Shown in pieces: positions 1 through 8,302 of a stretch of 27,744 nt of DNA. The notes beneath the pieces are model-generated. The model was not told the origin of the DNA. It saw nothing but the letters and a program-made list of their open reading frames with translations, and did no database searches. The first letter of the stretch is position 1. Every line of letters starts with the position of its first letter. This DNA comes from Flavobacteriales bacterium. GTDB taxonomy: Bacteria; Bacteroidota; Bacteroidia; Flavobacteriales; PHOS-HE28. Position numbers and translations under genes: made by a program. The DNA lies in NCBI GenBank assembly GCA_008016945.1, contig SSGN01000054.1, forward strand, positions 1 to 27,744, written 5' to 3'.

Positions 1-689
1 CCACCGGGGGCAGTACCAGCACGGTCGCATGGACCTTCGGGGATGGGTCCGGCTCCACGGACACCTTGGGCGTGCACACGTACACCGCACCGGGGACCTA
101 CCCGGTGACCTTGTCGATCCGCACGGACGAAGGGTGTACACGGGATACGACGGTGACGGTGGTGGTCGCCGGCTACCTCAATGGGGTGATCACGGCGACC
201 CCCAACCCGACGGACGTTGAACACCCCACGGTCGCTTTGAGCGGAAGCACCTCCACGGGAGACATCATCGCCTGGTGGTGGGACCTTGGCGTGGCTACAC
301 CGGGCACGGCCTCGACGATGGAAGTACCTGCCACGTTCCCGGCGGAGGTGGGGGACTATCCGGTGCTGTTGGTGGTGACCTCCTCTGCGGGTTGCGTGGA
401 CACGGTACGGTCGGTGGTCCATGTATACGACCGAGGTCAGATCATCATGCCGAACGTGTTCAGCCCGAACGCCGATGGGCACAACGACCGTTTCGTGCCC
501 TTGGATTACACGGGCGAGCCCGGGCTTCTGGTGGTGTACAACCGCTGGGGCCAGGAGGTGTACAGTACGCGGGCCCTGGCCCAAGGCTGGGATGGCGCGG
601 GCCTGCCGGATGGTACATACTACTTCGTGGTGACGCCGGACGATCCGAAGGTGGAAGGCCAGGCCGGCCATGTGACCCTTGTGCGATGA
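1..689 (+). CDS. C-terminal part of a PKD-domain protein with gliding-motility-type (CHU_C) tail
   Basis: The reading frame is open at the left edge of the window (codons begin at position 3), so the N-terminus is missing. What remains is a PKD-like beta-sandwich carrying the WTFGDG signature and a YTAPGTYPVTL strand. A second, weaker PKD-like segment follows (IIAWWWDLG). From about position 441 comes a gliding motility-associated C-terminal domain (CHU_C, type B T9SS signal), with MPNVFSPNADGHND, VYNRWGQEVY, W-D-G and a final HVTLVR. Known for the family: such proteins are exported by the type IX secretion system and end up on the surface or outside the cell. The stop codon overlaps the next start in ATGA (686-689), which suggests translational coupling. 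Specific function is unknown; an adhesin or structural role is an inference. Confidence 0.9.
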   Translation, partial: TGGSTSTVAWTFGDGSGSTDTLGVHTYTAPGTYPVTLSIRTDEGCTRDTTVTVVVAGYLNGVITATPNPTDVEHPTVALSGSTSTGDIIAWWWDLGVATPGTASTMEVPATFPAEVGDYPVLLVVTSSAGCVDTVRSVVHVYDRGQIIMPNVFSPNADGHNDRFVPLDYTGEPGLLVVYNRWGQEVYSTRALAQGWDGAGLPDGTYYFVVTPDDPKVEGQAGHVTLVR

Positions 690-3600
690 AACGGAACCCA
701 CGGACCCCTCGGCTGTTCACGGCGCTGTTGTTGGCGCTGGGTCTGGTGGTGTCCGTGCATGGGCAGCTGATCATCAACCAGACACAGCCCCCCGCCACCT
801 TGGTGCAGAACGTGTTGATGGGCTCGGGGGTCTTCGCCAGTAACGTCACCTTCAACGGCGCGCCGGGTACAGTGGTCCCACCGACAGGCGTGGGTCCATC
901 GGAGATGGGCCGGTTCAACGGCACCAACACCAACCTGGGTCTCAACAGCGGCATCTTCCTCTGTACCAGCGTGGCGAACTCCCACTTGCCTGGCCCCAAT
1001 GACCAGGCGATGGTGCCTGGAGGTGGGATCGGGGCTTCACAAGGAATCCAGACCCCGGATGTCGACCTGAGCCACCTCACCGGTTGGCCCAACTGGCAGG
1101 TGAGCGGGGGGGGCAACATCTATAACAAGGCCGTTCTGGAGTTCGACTTCGTGCCGATCAACGACATGATCAGTGTGCGCTATGTGTTCACCTCGGAGGA
1201 GTACGAGACGTGGGCGTGCAGCCAGTACAACGACGTGTTCGGGTTCTTCATCAGCGGTCCGGGGATCCCCACCAACATCAATGGACCCTTCACCAACAAT
1301 GCGATGAACATCGCCTTGCTGCCGAACTCCCTCACGCGGGTTTCGATCAACACGGTGAACAGTGGGCTGATGAACGCTGCCAATGCGAACGGGCCGGACT
1401 GGTTGAGTCCCTTCCAGCCCTGCTTCGATGCGGACCCGAACTGGCAGGCCAATGCGCCGTACTACCGGTACAACGGGGGGCAGTTCAGCGGGTGGATGCA
1501 GACCCAGGAGCCCTATGCTTCGGACCCCTACTACATCCAGCACAACGGCCTTACAGTGGTGCTCACCGCCACGGCCGCCGTGCAATGCGGGCAGCTCTAT
1601 CACATCAAACTGGGCGTGGCCAACGTGGGCGACAGCCATTACCCCTCCGCCGTGTATTTGGAGCAAGGTTCGTTCACGAGCACGGACCGGTTCAGCTTGG
1701 AGGTGGCACCCGGCCCGAACGTGGCGTACACGGCGACGGACACGATCCTCACGGAGTACGATTGCGACAGCGTGTACCTGCGTTTCCACCGCCACGGTGG
1801 CACGTACCTGGACGAGTGGTTGCGCATCGAAGCCAACGGCAGTGCCACGGGCGGGGTGGATTACATGCCGCTGCTGCCCGACAGCATCCACTTCAACCAA
1901 CTGGACACGATGGTGGTGGTGCCGATCGCCGTACCGGTCGATGCCGATGGGTTGGAGGATCTGGAGATCAAGATCATCACGTGCAATGGGTTGAAGGTCC
2001 GTACGTACAACTTCCCGATCGACCAACGACCGCCGCTGGAGGTGGAGTTGGAGGACATCGACCTGACGTGCCCGGCAACGGTTACGCTGACCCCGACGGT
2101 GTCGGGAGGAGGTGAGGATCCGGATGGATACGAGTACCTGTGGAGCACGGGAGAGACCACGTCGAGCATCAGCGCATACGTTCAGGTGACCACGCAGTTC
2201 TGGGTGCGTGTGAAGGACTGCTGGTCGGAAGCGGAGACCGACAGTGCGTGGGTCACGCTGCCGCCGTACGATCCGATGGTACTGACGATCACCCCGGACA
2301 CGGCGATCCCGTGCCTTGGTGAGGCAGAGCTGCAGGTGAGCGCCACGCTGGGTTCGGGGGGCTACACGTATGCCTGGCTGTTGAACGGTGCGCAACAAGG
2401 CACCGACAGCACGTTGCTGGTTCCCGCACCGTTGGCGCCGGTGTACTACGTGGCGGTGGTCACGGACCTGTGCGGTGTCGAAGCGCGGGACTCGGTGTTG
2501 GTGTCGCAAGCGTCTCCCGTACCGCTGGAACTGACCCTGACGCCGGACACGGCGATCGCCTGTCTGGGCACGGCGGACCTGATCGCTTCCATCACGGGCG
2601 GGGGCGGTGAGATCAGCTACACGTGGCGCCACGGCGGAGCGGTGGTAGGCACGGACAGCGTGTTGAACGTGCCGGCGGCGGTGCATGCGGTGTACACGGT
2701 CGAAGTGAGTGACCAGTGCGGGCAAACGGTGACGGGCGAAGTGGAAGTGACCACCGGCCCCACACCACCGTTGCTGCTCCAGGCGGAGGGAGACACGGTG
2801 CTGTGCGCGAACATGCCGATGGTGTTGCAGGTGCTCACGGTGAGCGGTGGCGGTGGCGCATACAGCTACGCCTGGTCGCCGTCAGGGGCAGGTGGCAACG
2901 ATGGCCCCAGCCTCGATGTGAGCGTGATGGATGATGCGTACTTCACGGTGACGGTGACGGACGAGTGCGGGAACGTGGCGGACACCACCCTCGCGGCGGT
3001 GGTGTTGGACCATGCCCCGTTGGTGATCACGGCGGCGAACGATACGATCGTATGCCCAGGTGAAGAGGTGCCGTTGTGGGTCGCGGCCGAAGGCGGCGCC
3101 GGGAACAACGTGATCGTATGGCCGGGCATCGGCACGGGCGATAGCCTCACCTGGCGAGCGGGCACAACGGACCGGCTGGTGGTGGTGGAGGTGACCGACG
3201 CGTGCGGCATCCGGGTGACGGACACGGTGCAGGTGTCGGTGTACCCGGCGCAGGCGTGGATCGATGCGGATGAACTGGGCGACAGCCACTGGCGGTTCGC
3301 GGCCCAAACCCGCCCGACCACGGGGGTGTCCTTGTCGTGGGACCTGGGCGATGGCACCCAGGTGGCGGACCAGGTGGTGGTGGAACACACGTACGCGGAC
3401 GTGGAGTCGCACTGGGTGTACCTGTACGTGGAGACCCCCGATGGTTGCACGGCGGTGGACAGTGTGCAGACCACCCCGCCCTCGGCCACGCTGTACTTCC
3501 CCAATGCGTTCAGCCCCAACGGCGATGGCGTCAACGAGAGCTTCGGTGGCGAAGGGACGCTGCTGGACCGCTATGAACTGTGGGTGTTCGACCGGTGGGG

Positions 3601-3757
3601 TCGGGTCATGTTCCACTCCACCAGCCCTGCGGTGCGCTGGGATGGCACCCAGGAGGGCGAGCCCGTGATGAACGGGGTGTACCAGTACAAGTACATCGCC
3701 AAGGGCCTCAAGATGCCCCTGAAACAAGGCTTTGGACACGTGACATTGATACGATGA
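686..3757 (+). CDS. Choice-of-anchor L domain protein with Calx-beta-like, Ig-like and PKD repeats and CHU_C tail
   Basis: 1023 aa. The start at 686 is chosen because it overlaps the previous stop (ATGA) and is followed by a signal peptide (KRNPRTPRLFTALLLALGL, cleavage probably near VHGQ). Residues about 25-260 match the choice-of-anchor L family: LVQNVLMGSGV near the N-terminus, then FTSEEY (168-173) and NDVFGFFISGPG. A Calx-beta-like segment follows (GGVDYMPLLPDSIHF). After it come five Ig-like repeats of roughly 85-95 aa, most opening with a D-T-x-x-x-C motif (DTAIPC, DTAIAC, DTVLC, DTIVC) and carrying a later Cys in an L-C-G, Q-C-G, E-C-G or A-C-G context. A PKD-like domain (WDLGDGT) leads into the CHU_C domain (about 936-1023; FPNAFSPNGDGVNE, VFDRWGRVMF, GHVTLIR). 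Expected to be exported by the T9SS and to act outside the cell as a repetitive stalk or adhesin; that role is inferred. The stop overlaps the next start in ATGA. Confidence 0.93.
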   Translation: MKRNPRTPRLFTALLLALGLVVSVHGQLIINQTQPPATLVQNVLMGSGVFASNVTFNGAPGTVVPPTGVGPSEMGRFNGTNTNLGLNSGIFLCTSVANSHLPGPNDQAMVPGGGIGASQGIQTPDVDLSHLTGWPNWQVSGGGNIYNKAVLEFDFVPINDMISVRYVFTSEEYETWACSQYNDVFGFFISGPGIPTNINGPFTNNAMNIALLPNSLTRVSINTVNSGLMNAANANGPDWLSPFQPCFDADPNWQANAPYYRYNGGQFSGWMQTQEPYASDPYYIQHNGLTVVLTATAAVQCGQLYHIKLGVANVGDSHYPSAVYLEQGSFTSTDRFSLEVAPGPNVAYTATDTILTEYDCDSVYLRFHRHGGTYLDEWLRIEANGSATGGVDYMPLLPDSIHFNQLDTMVVVPIAVPVDADGLEDLEIKIITCNGLKVRTYNFPIDQRPPLEVELEDIDLTCPATVTLTPTVSGGGEDPDGYEYLWSTGETTSSISAYVQVTTQFWVRVKDCWSEAETDSAWVTLPPYDPMVLTITPDTAIPCLGEAELQVSATLGSGGYTYAWLLNGAQQGTDSTLLVPAPLAPVYYVAVVTDLCGVEARDSVLVSQASPVPLELTLTPDTAIACLGTADLIASITGGGGEISYTWRHGGAVVGTDSVLNVPAAVHAVYTVEVSDQCGQTVTGEVEVTTGPTPPLLLQAEGDTVLCANMPMVLQVLTVSGGGGAYSYAWSPSGAGGNDGPSLDVSVMDDAYFTVTVTDECGNVADTTLAAVVLDHAPLVITAANDTIVCPGEEVPLWVAAEGGAGNNVIVWPGIGTGDSLTWRAGTTDRLVVVEVTDACGIRVTDTVQVSVYPAQAWIDADELGDSHWRFAAQTRPTTGVSLSWDLGDGTQVADQVVVEHTYADVESHWVYLYVETPDGCTAVDSVQTTPPSATLYFPNAFSPNGDGVNESFGGEGTLLDRYELWVFDRWGRVMFHSTSPAVRWDGTQEGEPVMNGVYQYKYIAKGLKMPLKQGFGHVTLIR

Positions 3758-5409
3758 AGCGACCCGTCCCACATAGCACGATGCTCGCGGTGGCCCTGAT
3801 GGGAGCCACGTTCGGTTCCTTCGCCCAAACTGGAATGGCTGATACGCCCTTTCATCGCGCAGCGGCGTTCGATCCGGTGGCCATCGCCGAGGATGATGCC
3901 CGGCGCGAGGCCGAGGGTGAATTGCGTTTGTACGCCCGGTCGTTGGCCATTGATCTATCCAGCGAGGCCGATGGTTCCTGGTCCATCACCGATCATGAGC
4001 GTATCGGCCGTTTGGGCGTGGCCTCCCCAGGGGCGAAGGCCATGGAGTTGCTGATCGAAGGCATGACCGTACCGCCCGGTGCCCGTATGCGCGTCATCGC
4101 CATGGACGGCACCGAACTCCACCCCTTCTTCGAGATCGAACTCCCCGAGGGGGTCCATGAGTATTCGACCCCGCTGGTGAATGGTGATGCATGGATCCTT
4201 GAATACCGCGAACCGCTCGATGCGCCGTTCCATGGGACGTTCAGGATCCCTTGGCTGAACCATGCTTACCGCGATGTGATGGAGGACCATGCGCGCGAAG
4301 GCACCTGTCATGTGAACGTGGCCTGTGTACCCGAATCCATCGGCTGGGAGGATGAGATCGATGCCACCGTGCGCATCAGCGTGATCACGCCACAAGGCAG
4401 TGGCTGGTGTTCGGGCTCCTTGGTGAACAATGTCCGTCAGGACTGTGCTCCGTACATCCTCACCGCCTGGCACTGTGGACGCACCTCCACCACCGCGCAG
4501 TTCAACCAGTACAAGTTCTATTTCAATTTCCAGTACGCGACCTGTGCGGGCGGGGCCTACAGCACCAGTCAAATGATGACCGGGGCGCAGCTCAAGGCCT
4601 ACAGCGATGATTACGCACCGCAGTACCAAGGCGTGGGCGGATCGGATTTCATGTTGTTGCGTACCAACGCGGCCGAGGTGCCGGCATCGTTCGATCCGTT
4701 CTGGGCCGGATGGGATGCCCGCAACATCGCATCGGTCTCCGAGGATGGCGTGTGCATCCATCACCCGACCGGCGCCCCCAAGCGCATCAGCAGCTACACC
4801 CAGACATTGACCACGGGGCACCCCATGGGCTCGTCCGGGCTCATGTCCCATTACAAGTTGAAGTGGGCCCCTACCGAGAATGGTTATGGGGTCACCGAGG
4901 TGGGCTCTAGCGGAAGTGGTGTGTTCAAACCGCATCCCACGGCAGGCCCGGTATTGATCGGTACGCTCACCGGCAGCAGTTCCGGCTCCAACTGCACCTA
5001 CAACACCGGGACCAATTATTTCGGGAAGATGAGCTACCACTGGACCAACAACCCGAATACGGCGCAACAGAAGCTGAAGGCGTGGCTCGATCCGGATGGT
5101 ACCAACACCTTGGTGCTGGCGGGCAGCAGGTCGCCTTGTTCCGAGCCGACCGCCGTAGCCGAGAGCAAGGCACCTTCGGTGGTGTTGCATCCGAACCCCG
5201 CTACCGAACGGTTGTGGGTGCGCGGCGCGGATGGCACACCATGGAAGTGGATGATCCTCGATGCCGCTGGGCGGATCATCTCGAACGGAGCGATGACCCA
5301 CGGTGATCGGTCCATCGCCCTCCATGGCCTTGCGCCGGGTATGTACTTCCTCCAACTCATCGATCCTGCGGAACGGCGCCTGCGCGAACCGTTCGTAGTG
5401 GCATACTGA
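3754..5409 (+). CDS. Secreted lysyl-endopeptidase-like serine protease (trypsin fold) with T9SS type A sorting domain
   Basis: 551 aa. The start at 3754 overlaps the upstream stop (ATGA) and begins a signal peptide ending near SFAQ. A pro-region of about 170 residues follows, with the family's beta pattern (LGVASPGAKAMELLIEG, then YSTPLVNGDAWILEY). The mature protease opens with GTCHVNVAC and GWEDEIDATVRISV, a hallmark of the Achromobacter lysyl-endopeptidase-like family. The expected catalytic triad is present: His240 in LTAWHCG, Asp298 in GGSDFMLL and Ser386 in VGSSGSG. A type A T9SS sorting domain occupies about 476-551 (VVLHPNPATERLWV, G-M-Y-F-L-Q-L). It should be secreted, processed and active outside the cell. 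Cleavage after lysine is the family norm but is not proven here. It is the last gene of the coupled trio and has no overlap with the array downstream. Confidence 0.9.
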   Translation: MKRPVPHSTMLAVALMGATFGSFAQTGMADTPFHRAAAFDPVAIAEDDARREAEGELRLYARSLAIDLSSEADGSWSITDHERIGRLGVASPGAKAMELLIEGMTVPPGARMRVIAMDGTELHPFFEIELPEGVHEYSTPLVNGDAWILEYREPLDAPFHGTFRIPWLNHAYRDVMEDHAREGTCHVNVACVPESIGWEDEIDATVRISVITPQGSGWCSGSLVNNVRQDCAPYILTAWHCGRTSTTAQFNQYKFYFNFQYATCAGGAYSTSQMMTGAQLKAYSDDYAPQYQGVGGSDFMLLRTNAAEVPASFDPFWAGWDARNIASVSEDGVCIHHPTGAPKRISSYTQTLTTGHPMGSSGLMSHYKLKWAPTENGYGVTEVGSSGSGVFKPHPTAGPVLIGTLTGSSSGSNCTYNTGTNYFGKMSYHWTNNPNTAQQKLKAWLDPDGTNTLVLAGSRSPCSEPTAVAESKAPSVVLHPNPATERLWVRGADGTPWKWMILDAAGRIISNGAMTHGDRSIALHGLAPGMYFLQLIDPAERRLREPFVVAY

Positions 5410-5528
5410 CCATTCCCCGACAACACGTCCCATAACATGCAGCAGCGACCGGATATTCAGCCCAGCGATAGGATGCTGTCATGGTTCGGTGGTTGCGCGA
5501 CCATGCCCCGATCACCCGAACCGTACAA

Positions 5529-5535
5529 CTCTCAC
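5529..5535 (+). promoter_or_regulatory. CTCTCAC leader element of gene A
   Basis: The heptamer ends 3 nt before the ATG at 5539. There is no purine-rich Shine-Dalgarno sequence. The same heptamer occurs before the starts of B, C, the 1064-aa minus-strand gene and the giant gene at 22454. Its role is unknown. Confidence 0.45.
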
Positions 5536-5538
5536 AAC

Positions 5539-8274
5539 ATGCGCGAACACTACATTTCCGTGGACCGGATCCGACGTGCCTTGAGCATTGCGCTCCTGGC
5601 CCTACCGGTGGTGGTACAAGCCCAGGTGGCCTTGTACTCCTTCTCCGAGACGGTGGGAACTTATGATGAGATCACCGCCCTTGATGGAGGGGTGAGCCTT
5701 GGTGTACCCGCGTACTGGCCACATGTGAACAATAGCCGAGCCTGGGTGAACAACCCGTTCAATGACCCCGATGGACAGGTGACCATGAGCGGTTACCTGA
5801 ACCCGGCGATCGGTCCTGGGTATCCCATCGGATTCGATCTCACCTTCAACGGGGAGGTGTTCGATGTGATCGGGATCTCCAACGGGGGCTGGATCAGCTT
5901 CGGGAAATCGACCGATGGGCTGCAGGCAGTATGGGTGTACAACTGGAGTGGAACACCCAACGGCGACCCCTTCACCCAATGGTACAACGGACCATCGCCG
6001 ACCTATAAGCGCAATCGCGTGGCCGGCTTCGGCAACAGCTCCCTGCAAATGGTCGACTGGACCTCCTTGGCCCCACCAGGCCAGCTTTCGGAGCTTCGTA
6101 TGGCCACCATCGGCACGGCGCCGAACCGGGTATGCGTGATCCAGTGGAAGGACTTCGGCCTGCGGAACGATGTGACCGTGGCCATGAACAAGGTGAATTT
6201 CCAGATCCGCCTGAACGAGAGCGACAACTCGGTGGATGTGGTCTTCGGACCGCAGACCTGGGTCTCCTCCCTGGGGCGCTACCTCCCCACGCAGATCGGC
6301 CTCAGCGGGCAAACCAACGCCGATTTCAATGGCCGGATGACCGTGGCCGAGGAGCCCGATTTCCTCTACGATTGGAACAACACCGTGCCCGCGACCAGCA
6401 ACCTCAGTTCGGAAGCCGCCTGTACGTTCACCACGGCACAGCCGGGCCAACCCGCCGGTTCGGGGATCCCGCCGGTGACCGGGCTCACGTGGAGCTGGGT
6501 GGCCCCTGCTTGCCCACCCCCCACCTGGCCTCAATCCATTTCCGACATCTCCTTCGATGGCGCCTATGCCTCGTGGCAACCGGCCCCATCGGGCCAGTAT
6601 GAATACCTGGTCTCCACCGAGAATGATCCGACAGGGGCCGTGGTGACAACGGACATCACCTCGGACGAGGGTGTGTTCTTCTTCGATCTCGAGCCGCTGA
6701 CACAGTACTATTTCTTCATTCGCAGCATCTGTGACGGCGAACCGGGTCCGTGGTCCATGGCCACACCTTTCCGGACCATCGGCGGTGCCATGGTGGAGTG
6801 CGATGGCACTGCCCTCGAGATGACCTATTGCAGCCAGGCGGATGATTCGGTGACCTGGAAATACATCTCTGCGGACGGTTCGACCCTCCGCATGGAACTC
6901 CAGGGTGGTTTCCATGGGTCCGTCTCCGGCGAGATCTTCCGGATCTACGAAGGTGACCCATCCGAGGGGAACATCCTGTACAATGCACCCGCTGGGGCCA
7001 ACGTCGCGGGTGTCGCGGTTCAGGCTCTTTCCGGCCAGATCACCGTGGTGTTGGTCACCGGTGCCGGTGCCTGTGAGGCACAACCTTGGTACCTGCCCTA
7101 CGAGTGGCGTGTGGGTTGCAAGAACTGCACCGACCCCTTAGCGAATTTCAGCGTGGTGGATGATTGCGACAACCACCAGTACTCCGTAGTGGTGAACCTG
7201 GGCACAATGGGCGGTGTACCCACCTTGCGCCTCGACAACACCTTGGGAGTGGCACCCACCATGGTCACCAGCATCGGCCAACACACCGTGGGGCCTTTCC
7301 CCTCGGGGCAGTCGGTGATCATCACCGTACAGAACCCGGATAACGACCTGTGTTATGTGGCCAGCCCGACCATGATCGGTGCGCCCTGTGCCACCGTGGG
7401 CTGTGGGCCTACCACCGTGACCTACTGCTATGGCAACAACGAATCGCGTAACTGGGCCTACCAGGGCGAAGGCGGACAGGAGATCGGCTTCCGCTTCAGG
7501 AAGGGTGGGTTAGGTATGGGCGACCACCTGCGCTACTATAATGGCCTCGACCCCGATGCCATCCCGCAGGATGTTGGCACCTGGCTGTCCGGGATCACCA
7601 ACAGTTTGATCACCTCCGGAGCGCCTTCCACCGACCATGCCCTGGTGTTGGAACTGGCCGCCGATAACATGCACAGCTGTGCCGATGAGGATCCCTTCTA
7701 CGGCTCCACCGAAGCGTGGGAGTTCGTGGTGGCTTGCTACGATGGTTGCACCCAACCCCGGGCCACCTTCACCACCGTGTGTGTGGATCAGACCCACTTC
7801 AACGTGGAGGTGAACGTCACCGAGATCGGCAGTACCGGCAGTGTGAACATCACCAACGACCGTGGTCTGCCCAGTGTTACGGCCACGGCCACCGGCACCT
7901 ACACCGTGGGGCCGCTCACCTCGGGCATGCCGGTGACCATCGAAGTGGAGGGTGCCAGCGTGCTGTGCTCCTGGACCGGTGCCGGGTTGGACCGTAGCTG
8001 CCTGGACATCGGGATCGAAGAGGGTGTGATGAACACCCTGGCGCTGTTCCCCAACCCGAACGATGGACACTTCACCTTGGAATTGCCCGAAGGCCTGAAC
8101 GGAACCAGCACATTGAGCGTGCTCGACCTCGCCGGTCGTACGGTGGCACAATACCACCTCATGACCTCCACCACCCAGCAGGTGGACCTCTCTGGACTAC
8201 CGCAAGGGTGGTATGTGCTGCTCCTGCGCAACCACGACCGCACCATCACCGGTAAGGTCAGCATCCAACCATAG
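5539..8274 (+). CDS. Array paralogue A: CUB/FN3-domain T9SS type A cargo protein
   Basis: 911 aa. The start at 5539 is preferred over an in-frame ATG at 5437 because it places the signal peptide (RRALSIALLALPVVVQAQ) at the N-terminus and follows the CTCTCAC leader element by 3 nt. Order: unnamed N-terminal beta domain, about 27-310 (GPGYPIGFDLTFNG, RNRVAGFG, ATIGTAPNRVCVIQW, NFQIRLNES); FN3-like, about 328-412; CUB-like 1, about 417-520 (C at each end); beta module 1 from LANFSVVDDCDN to about 617; CUB-like 2, about 622-734; beta module 2 to about 823; type A sorting domain, about 831-911 (LFPNPNDGHFTLEL, ending GKVSIQP). Probably surface-attached or released by the T9SS. Its 3' part is very close to paralogue C. 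Ligand or partner cannot be told from the sequence. Confidence 0.87.
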   Translation: MREHYISVDRIRRALSIALLALPVVVQAQVALYSFSETVGTYDEITALDGGVSLGVPAYWPHVNNSRAWVNNPFNDPDGQVTMSGYLNPAIGPGYPIGFDLTFNGEVFDVIGISNGGWISFGKSTDGLQAVWVYNWSGTPNGDPFTQWYNGPSPTYKRNRVAGFGNSSLQMVDWTSLAPPGQLSELRMATIGTAPNRVCVIQWKDFGLRNDVTVAMNKVNFQIRLNESDNSVDVVFGPQTWVSSLGRYLPTQIGLSGQTNADFNGRMTVAEEPDFLYDWNNTVPATSNLSSEAACTFTTAQPGQPAGSGIPPVTGLTWSWVAPACPPPTWPQSISDISFDGAYASWQPAPSGQYEYLVSTENDPTGAVVTTDITSDEGVFFFDLEPLTQYYFFIRSICDGEPGPWSMATPFRTIGGAMVECDGTALEMTYCSQADDSVTWKYISADGSTLRMELQGGFHGSVSGEIFRIYEGDPSEGNILYNAPAGANVAGVAVQALSGQITVVLVTGAGACEAQPWYLPYEWRVGCKNCTDPLANFSVVDDCDNHQYSVVVNLGTMGGVPTLRLDNTLGVAPTMVTSIGQHTVGPFPSGQSVIITVQNPDNDLCYVASPTMIGAPCATVGCGPTTVTYCYGNNESRNWAYQGEGGQEIGFRFRKGGLGMGDHLRYYNGLDPDAIPQDVGTWLSGITNSLITSGAPSTDHALVLELAADNMHSCADEDPFYGSTEAWEFVVACYDGCTQPRATFTTVCVDQTHFNVEVNVTEIGSTGSVNITNDRGLPSVTATATGTYTVGPLTSGMPVTIEVEGASVLCSWTGAGLDRSCLDIGIEEGVMNTLALFPNPNDGHFTLELPEGLNGTSTLSVLDLAGRTVAQYHLMTSTTQQVDLSGLPQGWYVLLLRNHDRTITGKVSIQP
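7732..8040 (+). repeat. Segment of A nearly identical to 13158-13466 of C
   Basis: The two segments align without gaps at an offset of 5426 nt. Over the first 91 codons I count 21 nucleotide differences by eye, 19 of them synonymous. It covers beta module 2 and the start of the sorting-domain region. Confidence 0.8.
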
Positions 8275-8295
8275 GACCCTACTGATCAGACCCTC

Positions 8296-8302
8296 CTCTC
8301 AC
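8296..8302 (+). promoter_or_regulatory. CTCTCAC leader element of gene B
   Basis: The heptamer directly abuts the ATG at 8303 in the 28-bp A-B gap and supports that start over the later ATGs at 8324 and 8330. Confidence 0.45.

Noticed and set aside
1037..2725. A 562-codon minus-strand open frame
   Set aside because: Antisense to the choice-of-anchor L gene, Arg/His/Val-rich, with no signal peptide or family features.
2280..3240. Regularly spaced similar segments that might suggest a CRISPR or DNA repeat array
   Set aside because: They are in-frame Ig-like protein repeats of 85-95 aa with divergent nucleotide sequence. No CRISPR array, tRNA, rRNA or insertion sequence was seen anywhere in the window.
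5437..5538. Upstream start for gene A adding 34 residues
   Set aside because: The extra residues are polar and precede a complete signal peptide; the start at 5539 fits the leader element and the paralogues.
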